From Geobacillus subterraneus (lineage in GTDB: Bacteria > Bacillota > Bacilli > Bacillales > Anoxybacillaceae), in the NCBI RefSeq assembly GCF_001618685.1, contig NZ_CP014342.1, forward strand, positions 2,790,001 through 2,854,000: 64,000 bases of DNA. The letters run 5' to 3'. Numbering within the stretch: the stretch's first letter is position 1; every line of letters starts with the position of its first letter. The notes under the pieces are model-generated. The model saw nothing but the letters and a program-made list of their open reading frames with translations, had not been told where the DNA came from and ran no database searches. A program made the translations under genes and the position numbers. Below, piece by piece: positions 7,369 to 16,004 of the stretch.

Positions 7369-8733
7369 TTATGAGGTTTGCCGGATGCGTTCTTCCTCTT
7401 TTGCCGCTTGCGCCCCTTCGGCCGCCTCCAGCAGCAAATCGACAAGATGGACAGCGCGAACGCTTTCTGTCAACCCGGCCCGCTCAATGCCAAGCTTCAT
7501 TTGCAGCAAACACCCCGGGTTGGCGGTGACGATCGTCGTCGCCTTCGTTTGCTTTGCCATTTCCATTTTATAATCTAAAATTTTCATCGACATCTCGGGT
7601 TCAACCAAATTGTAAATGCCGGCCGAACCGCAGCAGCGGTCGGCGTCTTTCATTTCGCGAAACTCGACTCCGTCAATCGCTTGCAACAGGCGGCGCGGGG
7701 CGGCTGCCGTTTTCATCACGTTGCGCAAATGGCACGAATCCTGATAAGTAACCGTTTGCGGCGCAACGCGAAGCGGTAGGTGGTGAAACCCGAGTTCGAC
7801 CAACACTTCAGAAATGTCTTTGATTCTCGCCGCAAACGCTGCCGCCCGATCGCGCCATGCGGGATCGTCCTTTAGCAGATGACCATATTCAAGCAAAAAC
7901 GCCCCACAGCCGCCGGCGTTCGTCACAATATACTCAACGTCCAACTGTTCAAAAGCAGCAATGTTTCGCTTCGCGAGTTCTTTCGCCAGTTCTTTTTCCC
8001 CGCCATGTCCGTGCAGCGCCCCGCAGCATCCTTGGGCCGGCGGAATGATGACTTCACAACCCGCGAGCTGCAATAGGCGCATCGTCGCATCGTTTGTCGT
8101 CATAAACATCGTATCCATCAAACAGCCGGCAAAAAAGGCGACCCGTTTTTTGGCCGAGCCGTCCGGATTCAGGCGATGCGGCCGGTTTTTCAGTTCTTTT
8201 GCGGTTGGAACGTCGGGCAGCACGCGCTCCATTTGCCGGAACGAAGCGGGCAGCAGGCGAAGCAGCCCGGTTTTGCGAACAAGCGTCCGCAAGCCGGAGC
8301 GCTGATACCATCCAAGAAACGACGCGGCCTTTCGCATCCGCTCTTGATGCGGAAACAGCCCGGCAAAGACAACCTTGCGCACAAGCCGGATATGAAGCGG
8401 CATTCGCTGATGTTGGGCGATGATATCGCGCGCCTCTTCAAGCAAATGGCCGTAGCGGACGCCAGACGGGCAAACGGGTTCACACGCCCGGCAGCCTAAA
8501 CAGAGGCGAAGCGACCGCTCGACTTCCTCATCCGGCTCGATCAGCCCGTCCACGACCGCTTTCATTAAGGCGATCCGTCCGCGCGGCGACTGGGCTTCTT
8601 GCTGCCCGGATTCAATGTATGTCGGACACGACGGCAAACAAAAACCGCAGCGCATACAGTTCATCAATTCATCCTCGTCCATCCGCTCTTGAAACGCTTT
8701 TTGAATCAGTGCTTGGTCTGTCTTCGATGTCAT
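7369..8733 (-). CDS. glcF: Glycolate/lactate oxidase iron-sulfur subunit GlcF
   Basis: A 454-residue cytoplasmic electron-transfer subunit of the FAD-linked glycolate (or D-lactate) oxidase. Two ferredoxin-type [4Fe-4S] motifs lie at the N-terminus, CMRCGFCLPSCP and CLGCRACEPVCP. Two CCG domains follow, with FFAGCLMDT...GCCGALHGHGG and SCHLRN...DADRCCGSAGIYN. The length is a little above that of E. coli GlcF. Its ATG overlaps the stop of glcD as ATGA, so the two are translationally coupled. There is no separate GlcE, as is common in Bacilli. The substrate could be glycolate or D-lactate; the neighbouring lctP permease and lutR favour a lactate-linked role. Confidence 0.88.
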   Translation of the reverse strand: MTSKTDQALIQKAFQERMDEDELMNCMRCGFCLPSCPTYIESGQQEAQSPRGRIALMKAVVDGLIEPDEEVERSLRLCLGCRACEPVCPSGVRYGHLLEEARDIIAQHQRMPLHIRLVRKVVFAGLFPHQERMRKAASFLGWYQRSGLRTLVRKTGLLRLLPASFRQMERVLPDVPTAKELKNRPHRLNPDGSAKKRVAFFAGCLMDTMFMTTNDATMRLLQLAGCEVIIPPAQGCCGALHGHGGEKELAKELAKRNIAAFEQLDVEYIVTNAGGCGAFLLEYGHLLKDDPAWRDRAAAFAARIKDISEVLVELGFHHLPLRVAPQTVTYQDSCHLRNVMKTAAAPRRLLQAIDGVEFREMKDADRCCGSAGIYNLVEPEMSMKILDYKMEMAKQTKATTIVTANPGCLLQMKLGIERAGLTESVRAVHLVDLLLEAAEGAQAAKEEERIRQTS

Positions 8734-10142
8734 CGTGTCACCACCACCCGCTTTCTTGTGCTTTTCGCGAACACTTTGCCTGGATTCATAATGTTGTTCG
8801 GGTCGAGCGCCTGTTTAATCGCCTTCATGGCGGCAATGCCGGCCGGGCCGAGCTTCCATTCCAAATACGGCGCTTTCATCGCCCCGACGCCGTGTTCCCC
8901 AGTGATCGTCCCCCCTAATTCAATCGCTTTGGCGAAAATTTCTTCAAACGCTTTTTCCACCCGTTCCATTTCTTCACGGTTGCGGGCATCAGTCGGACAG
9001 GTCGGATGCAAGTTGCCGTCGCCGGCATGGCCGAACGTACAAATTTTCAGTTGATATTTCGCGGCGATCTCATTGATGGCTTTCACCATTTTCGCAATTT
9101 CCGAACGCGGCACGGTCGCATCTTCTAAAATCGTCGTCGGTTTCAAACGCGCCAGCGCCGATAGCGCCGCCCGCCTCGCCGTCCGTAGCGCCTCGGCCTC
9201 TTCCTCTGAACGGGCAAGCTCAACGGACACCGCTTGTTCCGAACGGCAAATATCAGCCATCTTCTTCATATCGCGTTCCACCACTTCGTTTGGCCCATCC
9301 TGCTCAATGAGCAAAACGGCTTTCACATCGGTCGGCAAACCGATGCGGGCGTAGTCCTCGACAACTTCCAACGTCGGCTGATCCAAAAACTCAAGCGTTG
9401 CCGGGATGATTTGATTGGCAATGATTTTCGACACAGAACGGGCAGCCGCCTCTAAATCTTGATAAAGAGCGAGCATCGTCTGCTTCGTCTCCGGCATCGG
9501 GATCAGTTTCAACGTTGCTTCGGTGACGATGCCAAGCGTCCCTTCCGATCCGACAAACAGGCGAGTTAAGTCATAGCCAGCCACATCTTTTGCCAGCTTG
9601 CCGCCGGTGCGGATGATATCGCCATTGGCCAAGACGACTTCCAATCCAAGCACATAATCGCGCGTCACGCCATATTTCAGCCCGCGTAAACCACCGGAAT
9701 TTTCGCTAATATTGCCGCCGATCGTCGAAATTTTCATCGACCCCGGATCCGGCGGATAAAACAACCCTTTTTCCTCAACCGCCTTCATAAGGTCAAGCGT
9801 GATCACGCCCGGTTGAACAGTCGCCGTCAAGTTTTCTTCGTCAATTTCTAAAATGCGGTTCATATGTTTAAACAGCAGGGCGATGCCGCCTTCAACCGGA
9901 CATGTGCCTGCGCAAAGGTTCGTTCCTGATCCGCGCGGTACGATCGGAATGCGATATTCGTTACAAATTTTCGCAATTTCCGCTACTTCTTGTGTATTTC
10001 GCGGCGCAACAACCGCATCAGGAAGCGATTGAAACTGCGGCGTTGCATCGTAAGAATAAACGAGACGTCCTGCTTTTGTATCATCATAGTTTTCCGCCCC
10101 GACAATTTGAATCAGCCGTTTTTTCGCTTCGTTTGGAATCAA
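8730..10142 (-). CDS. glcD: FAD-linked glycolate/D-lactate oxidase subunit GlcD
   Basis: A 470-residue FAD-binding oxidase of the FAD_binding_4/FAD-oxidase_C class, which oxidises 2-hydroxy acids to 2-oxo acids. The PP-loop is VPRGSGTNLCAGTCPVEGGI. Then come TIGGNISENSGGLRGLKYG and FVGSEGTLGIVTEATLKL. The C-terminal cap ends in HAGDGNLHPTCP and GEHGVGAMKAPYL. I prefer TTG at 10142 (MIPNEAKKRLIQIVG) as start, because GGAGAGGTGA lies five bases ahead, while the GTG at 10151 is inside that site. It is transcribed from lctP through a hairpin at 10184-10233, and coupled to glcF. It probably works with GlcF to pass electrons to menaquinone. Confidence 0.88.
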   Translation of the reverse strand: MIPNEAKKRLIQIVGAENYDDTKAGRLVYSYDATPQFQSLPDAVVAPRNTQEVAEIAKICNEYRIPIVPRGSGTNLCAGTCPVEGGIALLFKHMNRILEIDEENLTATVQPGVITLDLMKAVEEKGLFYPPDPGSMKISTIGGNISENSGGLRGLKYGVTRDYVLGLEVVLANGDIIRTGGKLAKDVAGYDLTRLFVGSEGTLGIVTEATLKLIPMPETKQTMLALYQDLEAAARSVSKIIANQIIPATLEFLDQPTLEVVEDYARIGLPTDVKAVLLIEQDGPNEVVERDMKKMADICRSEQAVSVELARSEEEAEALRTARRAALSALARLKPTTILEDATVPRSEIAKMVKAINEIAAKYQLKICTFGHAGDGNLHPTCPTDARNREEMERVEKAFEEIFAKAIELGGTITGEHGVGAMKAPYLEWKLGPAGIAAMKAIKQALDPNNIMNPGKVFAKSTRKRVVVTR

Positions 10143-10183
10143 CTGTCTCACCTCTCCAGAGTGATTGACGCTCGTTGATAGCG

Positions 10184-10233
10184 GAAAAGGGGCCGGGCTT
10201 GGCGCCTCTCTTCCCCCTTCGCCAAGCCCCGTC
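10184..10233 (-). terminator. Hairpin between lctP and glcD, possible attenuator
   Basis: Perfect 10-bp stem CGCCAAGCCC / GGGCTTGGCG (10195-10204 and 10220-10229), followed on the minus strand by GGCCCCTTTTCC. The short T tract suggests a leaky terminator or an mRNA stability element that lowers glcDF expression relative to lctP. Confidence 0.6.
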
Positions 10234-10248
10234 CCCCCTTCGTTGCCG

Positions 10249-11925
10249 TTATGGAATCATCCATGACAATACCGTCGATTGCAAATAAACGAGAATGCCA
10301 ATCAAGATGATTAAGAACAAGCTATGTTTGACCGTGAAGCGGAACAAGTCGGATTCTTTGCCCGTCAAGCCGACAGCCGCGCAGGCAACGGCGATCGACT
10401 GCGGCGAAATCATTTTCCCGACAACCCCGCCGGACGAGTTGGCCGCCAATGCCAACACTGGATCCATGCCGATCGAGGTCGCCGTCACTTTTTGCAAGTT
10501 GCCAAACAATAAGTTCGACGACGTATCCGAACCGGTAATAAACACGCCGAGCCAGCCCAAAATCGGCGAGAAGAACGGGAAGAACGACCCCGTTTTCGCC
10601 AGCGCCATCCCGAGCGTCGTGCTCATGCCCGATGAGTTGGCAATATACGCAAAGCCGACGACCGAGGCGATGGTGATAATCGGGTATTTCAGTTCATTCA
10701 ACGTTTCCACAAACGTCCGCGACCAGTCTTTCCATGAAATGCCGACAATGAACTTGGTCACGACCGCGGCGAGCAAGATGGCCGTGCCGGCCGCACCAAG
10801 CAGCTCAAGCTTATACACCGCCGCAATCGGCTGGCCGCTCGCGTTCAAAATTTGGTTGTTCAACCCCGGCACCGGCGGCATAAACGTCAAATGCGAGCCG
10901 ATCGCATTGATGGCCTTCAGCAACGCGTTTGTTCCTTCATAATGACCGGTGAGCGCCGCCTTTACCTGCGGGATGCCCCAAAGCGAGATCAAAGCTGTCA
11001 GCACGAGGAATGGCGACCACGCCCGGAACACTTCCCCACCGCGATGCGTTGCACGAGCCGTTTGCCCGGCAGCCGCCACCTCCGACTCGGTCGCAAAGCG
11101 GAAGGTGCTTTTCGGCTTCCAATATTTCAAAAAGACAGCCAACGCGACGATTGAAACGAGCGAGGACAAAATGTCCGGCAGTTCCGGTCCTAAAAAGTTT
11201 GACGATAAATATTGCGTCAGCGCGAACGACACACCCGAGACGATAATGGCCGGAAATACTTCCACGGTCTTTTTCCAGCCCGCCATAATGAGCACGAGAT
11301 AGAACGGAATGAACACCGATAAAAACGGGAGCTGCCGACCAACCATTTTCGAAATTTCCATCGCCGGCACGCCAGTCGGCCCTTCCATCGAGATGATCGG
11401 AATCCCGACTGCCCCGAACGCAACCGGGGCCGTATTGGCAATTAAACAAATGCCCGCAGCGTAAAGCGGATTAAACCCTAACCCGACTAGAAGCGCTGCC
11501 GAAATCGCTACTGGCGCACCGAATCCGGCCGCCCCTTCCAAAAACGCCCCGAACGAAAACGCAATGAGCAGCGCCTGCAGCCGCCGGTCTTCGGTGAGCG
11601 AAACGACGGAGTTACGAATGATGTCAAAATGGCCGGTCTTCACCGTCAGCTTATATAAAAAGACAGATGTAATGATGATCCAGCCGATCGGCAACAGCCC
11701 GTACACCGCGCCTTGCGTCACCGACATGACCGCCTTTCCGGCCGGCATTCTGTAAGCGATTACAGCCAGCACAACAGCAAGCAGCAACGTCGTCAGCCCC
11801 GCAACATGCCCTTTCATCCGTTTGACGGCCAACGCCCAAAAGAAATACAAAATCGGAATGAGTGCGACAATGGCCGATAACCACAACTGATCGGCAATTG
11901 GCGTAAAATCTTGCTTCCACTGCAT
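10249..11925 (-). CDS. lctP: L-lactate permease (LctP/LldP family)
   Basis: A 558-residue polytopic membrane protein with about 13 hydrophobic segments, typical of the lactate permease family that imports lactate (and glycolate) with protons. Family stretches seen are FSFGAFLEGAAGFGAPVAI, NTAPVAFGAVGIP, WLGVFITGSDTSSNLLFG and AANSSGGVVGKMISPQSIA. The ATG follows GGAGGAG. It is the first gene of a minus-strand unit lctP-glcD-glcF. The promoter at 12046-12074 carries a cre-like site between -35 and -10 and the palindrome at 12007-12019 just downstream, so induction by 2-hydroxy acids and catabolite repression are both likely. Confidence 0.92.
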   Translation of the reverse strand: MQWKQDFTPIADQLWLSAIVALIPILYFFWALAVKRMKGHVAGLTTLLLAVVLAVIAYRMPAGKAVMSVTQGAVYGLLPIGWIIITSVFLYKLTVKTGHFDIIRNSVVSLTEDRRLQALLIAFSFGAFLEGAAGFGAPVAISAALLVGLGFNPLYAAGICLIANTAPVAFGAVGIPIISMEGPTGVPAMEISKMVGRQLPFLSVFIPFYLVLIMAGWKKTVEVFPAIIVSGVSFALTQYLSSNFLGPELPDILSSLVSIVALAVFLKYWKPKSTFRFATESEVAAAGQTARATHRGGEVFRAWSPFLVLTALISLWGIPQVKAALTGHYEGTNALLKAINAIGSHLTFMPPVPGLNNQILNASGQPIAAVYKLELLGAAGTAILLAAVVTKFIVGISWKDWSRTFVETLNELKYPIITIASVVGFAYIANSSGMSTTLGMALAKTGSFFPFFSPILGWLGVFITGSDTSSNLLFGNLQKVTATSIGMDPVLALAANSSGGVVGKMISPQSIAVACAAVGLTGKESDLFRFTVKHSLFLIILIGILVYLQSTVLSWMIP

Positions 11926-12006
11926 GCGGTTTTCTCCTCCCCTTTATGCCCGACTTGGCGGCGTTTGCAACTGATCGCCCACTTATCTTTCTGTTTCACT
12001 CTTCCA

Positions 12007-12019
12007 GTCATCAGATGAC
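12007..12019. promoter_or_regulatory. GTCATC-A-GATGAC palindrome, probable LutR operator 1
   Basis: A perfect 6-1-6 palindrome located about 20-32 bp downstream of the predicted lctP start point, in its 5' leader. The identical 13-mer recurs at 13023-13035 in front of lutA. A GntR/FadR-type regulator gene lies between the two. FadR-family dimers bind short odd-centred palindromes, so LutR is the natural candidate. Confidence 0.75.
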
Positions 12020-12045
12020 CGGATAAGAAACGCCGTCTGTCTCAA

Positions 12046-12074
12046 ATTATAAAAGCGTTTTCAGCAAAAGACAA
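12046..12074 (-). promoter_or_regulatory. SigA promoter of lctP-glcD-glcF
   Basis: On the minus strand TTGTCT (12069-12074), a 17-bp spacer and TATAAT (12046-12051). Confidence 0.75.
12050..12063 (+). promoter_or_regulatory. cre-like CcpA site in the lctP promoter
   Basis: TAAAAGCGTTTTCA matches the cre consensus TGWAANCGNTNWCA at all positions except the second. It lies in the spacer of the lctP promoter, a position where CcpA binding would block RNA polymerase. Confidence 0.55.
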
Positions 12075-12139
12075 TAGGTGTTTTTTTATTTTTTTGAACT
12101 TTCCATTCACTGCATCCTCTCCCCAGCCACAAAAAGCGC

Positions 12140-12169
12140 TTGTCTCGGCCCATGATGCTGTATCATAAT
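12140..12169 (+). promoter_or_regulatory. Possible SigA promoter of lutR
   Basis: TTGTCT (12140-12145), an 18-bp spacer and CATAAT (12164-12169), about 70 bp ahead of the lutR start. No palindrome copy overlaps it, so lutR is probably not strongly autoregulated. Confidence 0.5.
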
Positions 12170-12237
12170 AGATAGTGCAGGAGATTTCCTTCCTCACAAT
12201 CGGAAATCTACTTTAAATCGTATTTGAGGTGGATCCA

Positions 12238-12963
12238 TTGGCGTTTAAACGGATTAAAACAAAAAAAATTTATGAAGAAGTGGCCGAAGCCATTTTTGAT
12301 ATGATTAAAAACGGGGAGCTAAAACCCGGTGATAAACTCGATTCCGTCCAACAGCTGGCCGAGCAGTTTCAAGTCGGACGGGCCGCCATTCGCGAGGCGC
12401 TCACTGCGTTGAAAGCGATGGGACTGATCGAGCTCAAACAAGGGGAAGGAACGTACGTGCGCGAGTTTGATCCGACGATGATGACATTTCCGCTGTCCAT
12501 TGCTGTCTTAATGAACAAGGAAGATATTTGGCATTTGCTTGAAGTGCGCAAGCTGCTTGAGGCAGGTGCCGCCTCGCTCGCCGCCGCCAAGCGGACAGAC
12601 CGCGACCTCGATGCGATGGCAGAAGCGCTTTGGCAAATGAAAGAAGGGATCGGCAGCGATGAGCTTGGCGAAAAAGCAGATTTGGCCTTCCATATGGCGA
12701 TTGCGGCGGCGTCGCAAAATCCAATGCTTATGAGCATTATGAACAGCGTTTCCGGCATGATCGTCGAAACGATGCGGGAGACGCGCCGCATATGGCTGTT
12801 TTCGAAACAAACGACGACCGAAAAGTTGCTTGCCGAACACCAAGCCATTTTCGAAGCCGTTCGCGATCAAAATCCGGAAGCGGCTCGGGCGCGCATGCTG
12901 GAGCATTTGACCAATGTCGAAAACGTGCTGCGCCGCTATATTCGCACTCAGCAGCCAAACTGA
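12238..12963 (+). CDS. lutR: GntR/FadR-family regulator LutR
   Basis: A 241-residue transcription factor. The N-terminal winged helix (about residues 8-72) contains IYEEVAEAIFDMIKNGELKPGDKL and the recognition part VGRAAIREALTALKAMGLIE with the wing KQGEGTYVRE. The C-terminal FCD ligand-binding domain follows, with the metal- and ligand-related residues in LLEVRKLLEAG, DLAFHMAIAAASQNP and LAEHQAIFEAV. FadR-type regulators with FCD domains sense small carboxylates; LutR of B. subtilis represses lactate genes. TTG at 12238 is chosen because GAGGTGG lies six bases ahead. It sits between lctP-glcDF and lutABC, and the same palindrome occurs before both, which supports a common regulon. Confidence 0.85.
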   Translation: MAFKRIKTKKIYEEVAEAIFDMIKNGELKPGDKLDSVQQLAEQFQVGRAAIREALTALKAMGLIELKQGEGTYVREFDPTMMTFPLSIAVLMNKEDIWHLLEVRKLLEAGAASLAAAKRTDRDLDAMAEALWQMKEGIGSDELGEKADLAFHMAIAAASQNPMLMSIMNSVSGMIVETMRETRRIWLFSKQTTTEKLLAEHQAIFEAVRDQNPEAARARMLEHLTNVENVLRRYIRTQQPN

Positions 12964-12984
12964 GTGCGTCTTTTACAAAAAAGA

Positions 12985-13013
12985 ACTACAAATCTGAAAA
13001 AATCGTTTATAAT
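12985..13013 (+). promoter_or_regulatory. Promoter of lutABC
   Basis: A perfect TATAAT (13008-13013), with a weak -35 ACTACA 17 bp upstream. The operator at 13023-13035 covers about +4 to +16, a position suited to repression. Confidence 0.65.
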
Positions 13014-13022
13014 AGACATATA

Positions 13023-13035
13023 GTCATCAGATGAC
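13023..13035. promoter_or_regulatory. GTCATC-A-GATGAC palindrome, probable LutR operator 2
   Basis: Identical to the 13-mer at 12007-12019 and placed immediately downstream of the lutA -10 box. Two identical palindromes at two oppositely oriented lactate promoters, with the regulator between them, make chance unlikely. Confidence 0.8.
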
Positions 13036-13071
13036 CCGCTCACCCAACTAGATAAACAGGAGGGAGAATAC

Positions 13072-13869
13072 ATGAAAGTATCATTATTCGTCACCTGCCT
13101 CATCGACCTCTTTTATACAGATGCTGGCAAGGCGACCGTCGAACTGCTCGAGCGGCTCGGCTGTGAGATTGATTTTCCCGAGGCGCAAACGTGTTGCGGA
13201 CAGCCGGCGTATAACAGCGGCTATGTCCAAGAAGCGAAAGAGGCGATGAAACAAATGATGCGCGCGTTCGCCGATGCCGACTATGTCGTCACCCCATCCG
13301 GCTCATGCGCGGCCATGGTAAAAGAATACCCGCACCTCTTCCGCGGCGACCCCAAATGGGAAGACGAAGCGAAGCGCCTAGCGGCGAAAACGTACGAGCT
13401 GACCCAATTTCTCGTTGACGTGCTGAACGTCGAGGATGTCGGCGCCTCACTCCCCGGGCGGGCGACGTACCATACGTCCTGTCACATGACAAGGCTCCTT
13501 GGCGTCAAAGAAGCGCCGTTCCGCTTATTAGAACATGTCGAAGAACTCGAGCTTGTTCCGCTGCCGAACGCTCATCAATGCTGCGGGTTTGGCGGCACGT
13601 TTTCCGTCAAAATGGGTCCGATTTCCGAACAAATGGTAGATGAAAAAATCGCGCATATCGACGAAGCGGACGTCGACTACGTAATCGGCGCCGATTGCGG
13701 CTGTTTACTAAACATCGGCGGGCGTATCGAGCGGCTCGGCAAACCGATTCGCGTCATGCATATCGCCGAAGTGTTAAATCAACGCAACGAAAAGGAGGGA
13801 AACGACGATGCCGATGAAAATCGAAAACGGGCCGTTTTGGAAACGGGTCGAGGAAAACTTGCAAAATGA
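13072..13869 (+). CDS. lutA: Lactate utilisation protein A (CCG-domain electron-transfer subunit)
   Basis: LutA of the LutABC L-lactate oxidation complex, about 240 residues in other Bacilli. Two CCG domains are present: [11 protein letters not shown]...[15 protein letters not shown], and [12 protein letters not shown]...[17 protein letters not shown] followed by [13 protein letters not shown]. The ATG follows AGGAGGG. The protein is 265 residues because the frame runs 62 bp into lutB; the last 25 or so residues ([20 protein letters not shown]) are an out-of-frame reading of the lutB start and look non-native. The family end is probably near HIAEVLNQR, so loss of the original stop is likely. 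It is the first gene of lutABC. Confidence 0.92.
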   Translation: MKVSLFVTCLIDLFYTDAGKATVELLERLGCEIDFPEAQTCCGQPAYNSGYVQEAKEAMKQMMRAFADADYVVTPSGSCAAMVKEYPHLFRGDPKWEDEAKRLAAKTYELTQFLVDVLNVEDVGASLPGRATYHTSCHMTRLLGVKEAPFRLLEHVEELELVPLPNAHQCCGFGGTFSVKMGPISEQMVDEKIAHIDEADVDYVIGADCGCLLNIGGRIERLGKPIRVMHIAEVLNQRNEKEGNDDADENRKRAVLETGRGKLAK

Positions 13870-15238
13870 TTTTATGCGCGGGGCGGTCGCCGGCATGCAA
13901 GACCGCGGCTATGTGCGGCGGCTTGGCGTCATTGAAGAGCTCGGCCATTGGGAGGAGTGGCGCTCGCTCGCTGAACAAATCCGAAAACATACGCTCGAAA
14001 ACCTGGACTATTATTTAATGCAGCTTAGTGAAAACGTTGCCAACCGGGGCGGCCACGTCTTTTTCGCCCAGACGGCCGAAGAAGCGAACGACTACATCCG
14101 CCGCATCGCTTTGGAAAAACAAGCGAAAAAAATCGTCAAATCCAAATCAATGGTGACCGAGGAAATCAATTTAAACCCGGTGCTTGAGGCCATCGGCTGT
14201 GACGTTGTCGAAACCGACCTCGGTGAATACATTTTGCAGATTGACGACCATGACCCGCCGTCGCATATCGTCGGCCCGGCGCTCCATAAAAACAAAGAGC
14301 AAATTCGCGACGTCTTCCGCCGCAAGCTTGGCTATGATAAATCGTCGGATCCCGTTGAACTTGCGCGCCATGCCCGCGAAACGCTGCGGCGCGACTATTT
14401 GACGGCTGACATCGGCATCACCGGCTGCAACTTCGCCATCGCCGAATCAGGCTCGATCACGCTCGTTACAAACGAGGGCAACGCCGACTTAGTGACCGCG
14501 CTGCCGAAAACCCAAATTACGGTCATGGGCATGGAGCGAATCGTTCCGACATTTGAAGAAATGGAAGTGCTTGTGAGCATGTTGACACGCAGCGCCGTCG
14601 GGCAAAAATTGACGAGCTACATCACCGTCCTCACCGGCCCGCGCGACGAAGGGGACGCTGACGGACCGGAAGAGTTCCATCTCGTCATCGTCGACAACGG
14701 GCGCTCATCGATCTTAGGCACGGAGTTTCAGCCGGTGCTGCAATGCATCCGCTGCGCGGCCTGTGTCAACGTCTGCCCGGTATACCGCCATATCGGCGGC
14801 CATTCGTACGGCTCGATTTACTCCGGCCCGATCGGTGCGGTCTTGTCGCCGCTCTTAGGCGGCTATGACGACTACAAGGAGCTTCCGTACGCGTCCTCCC
14901 TTTGCGCGGCTTGTACGGAGGCATGTCCGGTGAAAATTCCGCTTCATGAATTGCTCATCAAACACCGCCAAATCATCGTCGAGCGGGAAGGAAAAGCGCC
15001 GGTCGCGGAAAAACTGGCGATGAAGGCGTTTCGTCTCGGGACCGCCTCACCGTCATTGTACCGGTTCGGCACGAAGTTGGCGCCAAGCGCTTTCGCCCCG
15101 TTTGCCGAAGACGGGCGCATCACAAAAGGCCCCGGCCCGCTGAAAGCGTGGACAGAAAGCCGCGAGTTTCCGGCGCCAAGCAAAGAGCGGTTCCGTGACT
15201 GGTTTCGCGATCGGCAAAAAGGAGGGAATCCATCATGA
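13808..15238 (+). CDS. lutB: Lactate utilisation iron-sulfur protein B
   Basis: A 476-residue LutB/YkgF protein. The N-terminal LUD domain contains [20 protein letters not shown] and [19 protein letters not shown]. Near the C-terminus two [4Fe-4S] ferredoxin motifs read [20 protein letters not shown] and [17 protein letters not shown]. It is the central subunit of the LutABC lactate dehydrogenase complex. The ATG at 13808 lies 7 bp after GGAGGG and inside the 3' end of lutA. Its stop overlaps lutC by 4 bp (ATGA). In family members the DUF3390 C-terminal tail follows the clusters; the tail here ([14 protein letters not shown]) fits. Confidence 0.93.
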   Translation: MPMKIENGPFWKRVEENLQNDFMRGAVAGMQDRGYVRRLGVIEELGHWEEWRSLAEQIRKHTLENLDYYLMQLSENVANRGGHVFFAQTAEEANDYIRRIALEKQAKKIVKSKSMVTEEINLNPVLEAIGCDVVETDLGEYILQIDDHDPPSHIVGPALHKNKEQIRDVFRRKLGYDKSSDPVELARHARETLRRDYLTADIGITGCNFAIAESGSITLVTNEGNADLVTALPKTQITVMGMERIVPTFEEMEVLVSMLTRSAVGQKLTSYITVLTGPRDEGDADGPEEFHLVIVDNGRSSILGTEFQPVLQCIRCAACVNVCPVYRHIGGHSYGSIYSGPIGAVLSPLLGGYDDYKELPYASSLCAACTEACPVKIPLHELLIKHRQIIVEREGKAPVAEKLAMKAFRLGTASPSLYRFGTKLAPSAFAPFAEDGRITKGPGPLKAWTESREFPAPSKERFRDWFRDRQKGGNPS

Positions 15239-15957
15239 CGCGTGGTACGATTCAAAACCGTGACGCGTTTTTACAAACGATCGCCGGGCGTCTCGGAAGA
15301 AGCCCCCGCCTGTCCGGCGTCTCCCGGCCGCAATGGGATTATGGGCCGCAATGGACGGTGTTTGCCGGCTATAGCCAGGACGACTTGCTGGCGGCGCTTC
15401 GCCAACAGTGCACACTCATTCATACGGACTACATCGAGACAACAAGCGCCGAACTGGCGGGCGTGCTGAAGCGACAAGTGTCGGCCTACGGCGGCGGACC
15501 GGTCATCGTGCCAAACGATCCGCGCTTTGCCGAGTATGGCCTGTCCCCCTTGCTTCAGGAGGAATGGCCGGCGGAACAAACGAGCGTTCACGTGTGGAAC
15601 CCGGCGCTCGGCCGCCAAAACATTGACGCCGCCGAACAGGCGAACGTCGGCATCGCCTTTAGCGACATCACCCTCGCCGAATCGGGAACGGTCGTGCTGT
15701 TTTCCCGCAATGAGCAAGGACGGGCCATTCACTTTTTGCCGAAGACGTATATCGCCATCGTTCCGAAAAGTACTGTCGTGCCGCGCATGACGCAAGCGGC
15801 GGCGCTCATTCACGAGCAAATCGAACAAGGCGCCCTCGTTCCGTCATGCATCAACTTCATCACCGGCCCGAGCAACTCCGCCGACATTGAAATGAACTTG
15901 GTCGTCGGCGTCCACGGGCCAATGAAAGCGGCGTATATCATTGTCATCGACCGGTAA
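15235..15957 (+). CDS. lutC: Lactate utilisation protein C
   Basis: A 240-residue LUD-domain protein (LutC/YkgG). Motifs include [34 protein letters not shown] and [23 protein letters not shown], the last being the family end signature. It is the third component of L-lactate oxidation to pyruvate. ATGA coupling to lutB and the terminator at 15966-16000 close the operon. Confidence 0.92.
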   Translation: MTRGTIQNRDAFLQTIAGRLGRSPRLSGVSRPQWDYGPQWTVFAGYSQDDLLAALRQQCTLIHTDYIETTSAELAGVLKRQVSAYGGGPVIVPNDPRFAEYGLSPLLQEEWPAEQTSVHVWNPALGRQNIDAAEQANVGIAFSDITLAESGTVVLFSRNEQGRAIHFLPKTYIAIVPKSTVVPRMTQAAALIHEQIEQGALVPSCINFITGPSNSADIEMNLVVGVHGPMKAAYIIVIDR

Positions 15958-15965
15958 GCAACGCG

Positions 15966-16000
15966 AAACGGTGCCCCTTGTTCATCGGGCACCGTTTTTT
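15966..16000 (+). terminator. Terminator of lutABC
   Basis: CGGTGCCC (15969-15976) / GGGCACCG (15987-15994), then TTTTTTT. It lies between convergent genes and may also help end the 2-hydroxyacid dehydrogenase transcript. Confidence 0.85.
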
Positions 16001-16004
16001 TCGT

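Noticed and set aside
12988-13013. Second cre-like site near the lutA promoter
   Set aside because: Three mismatches from the consensus; not convincing.
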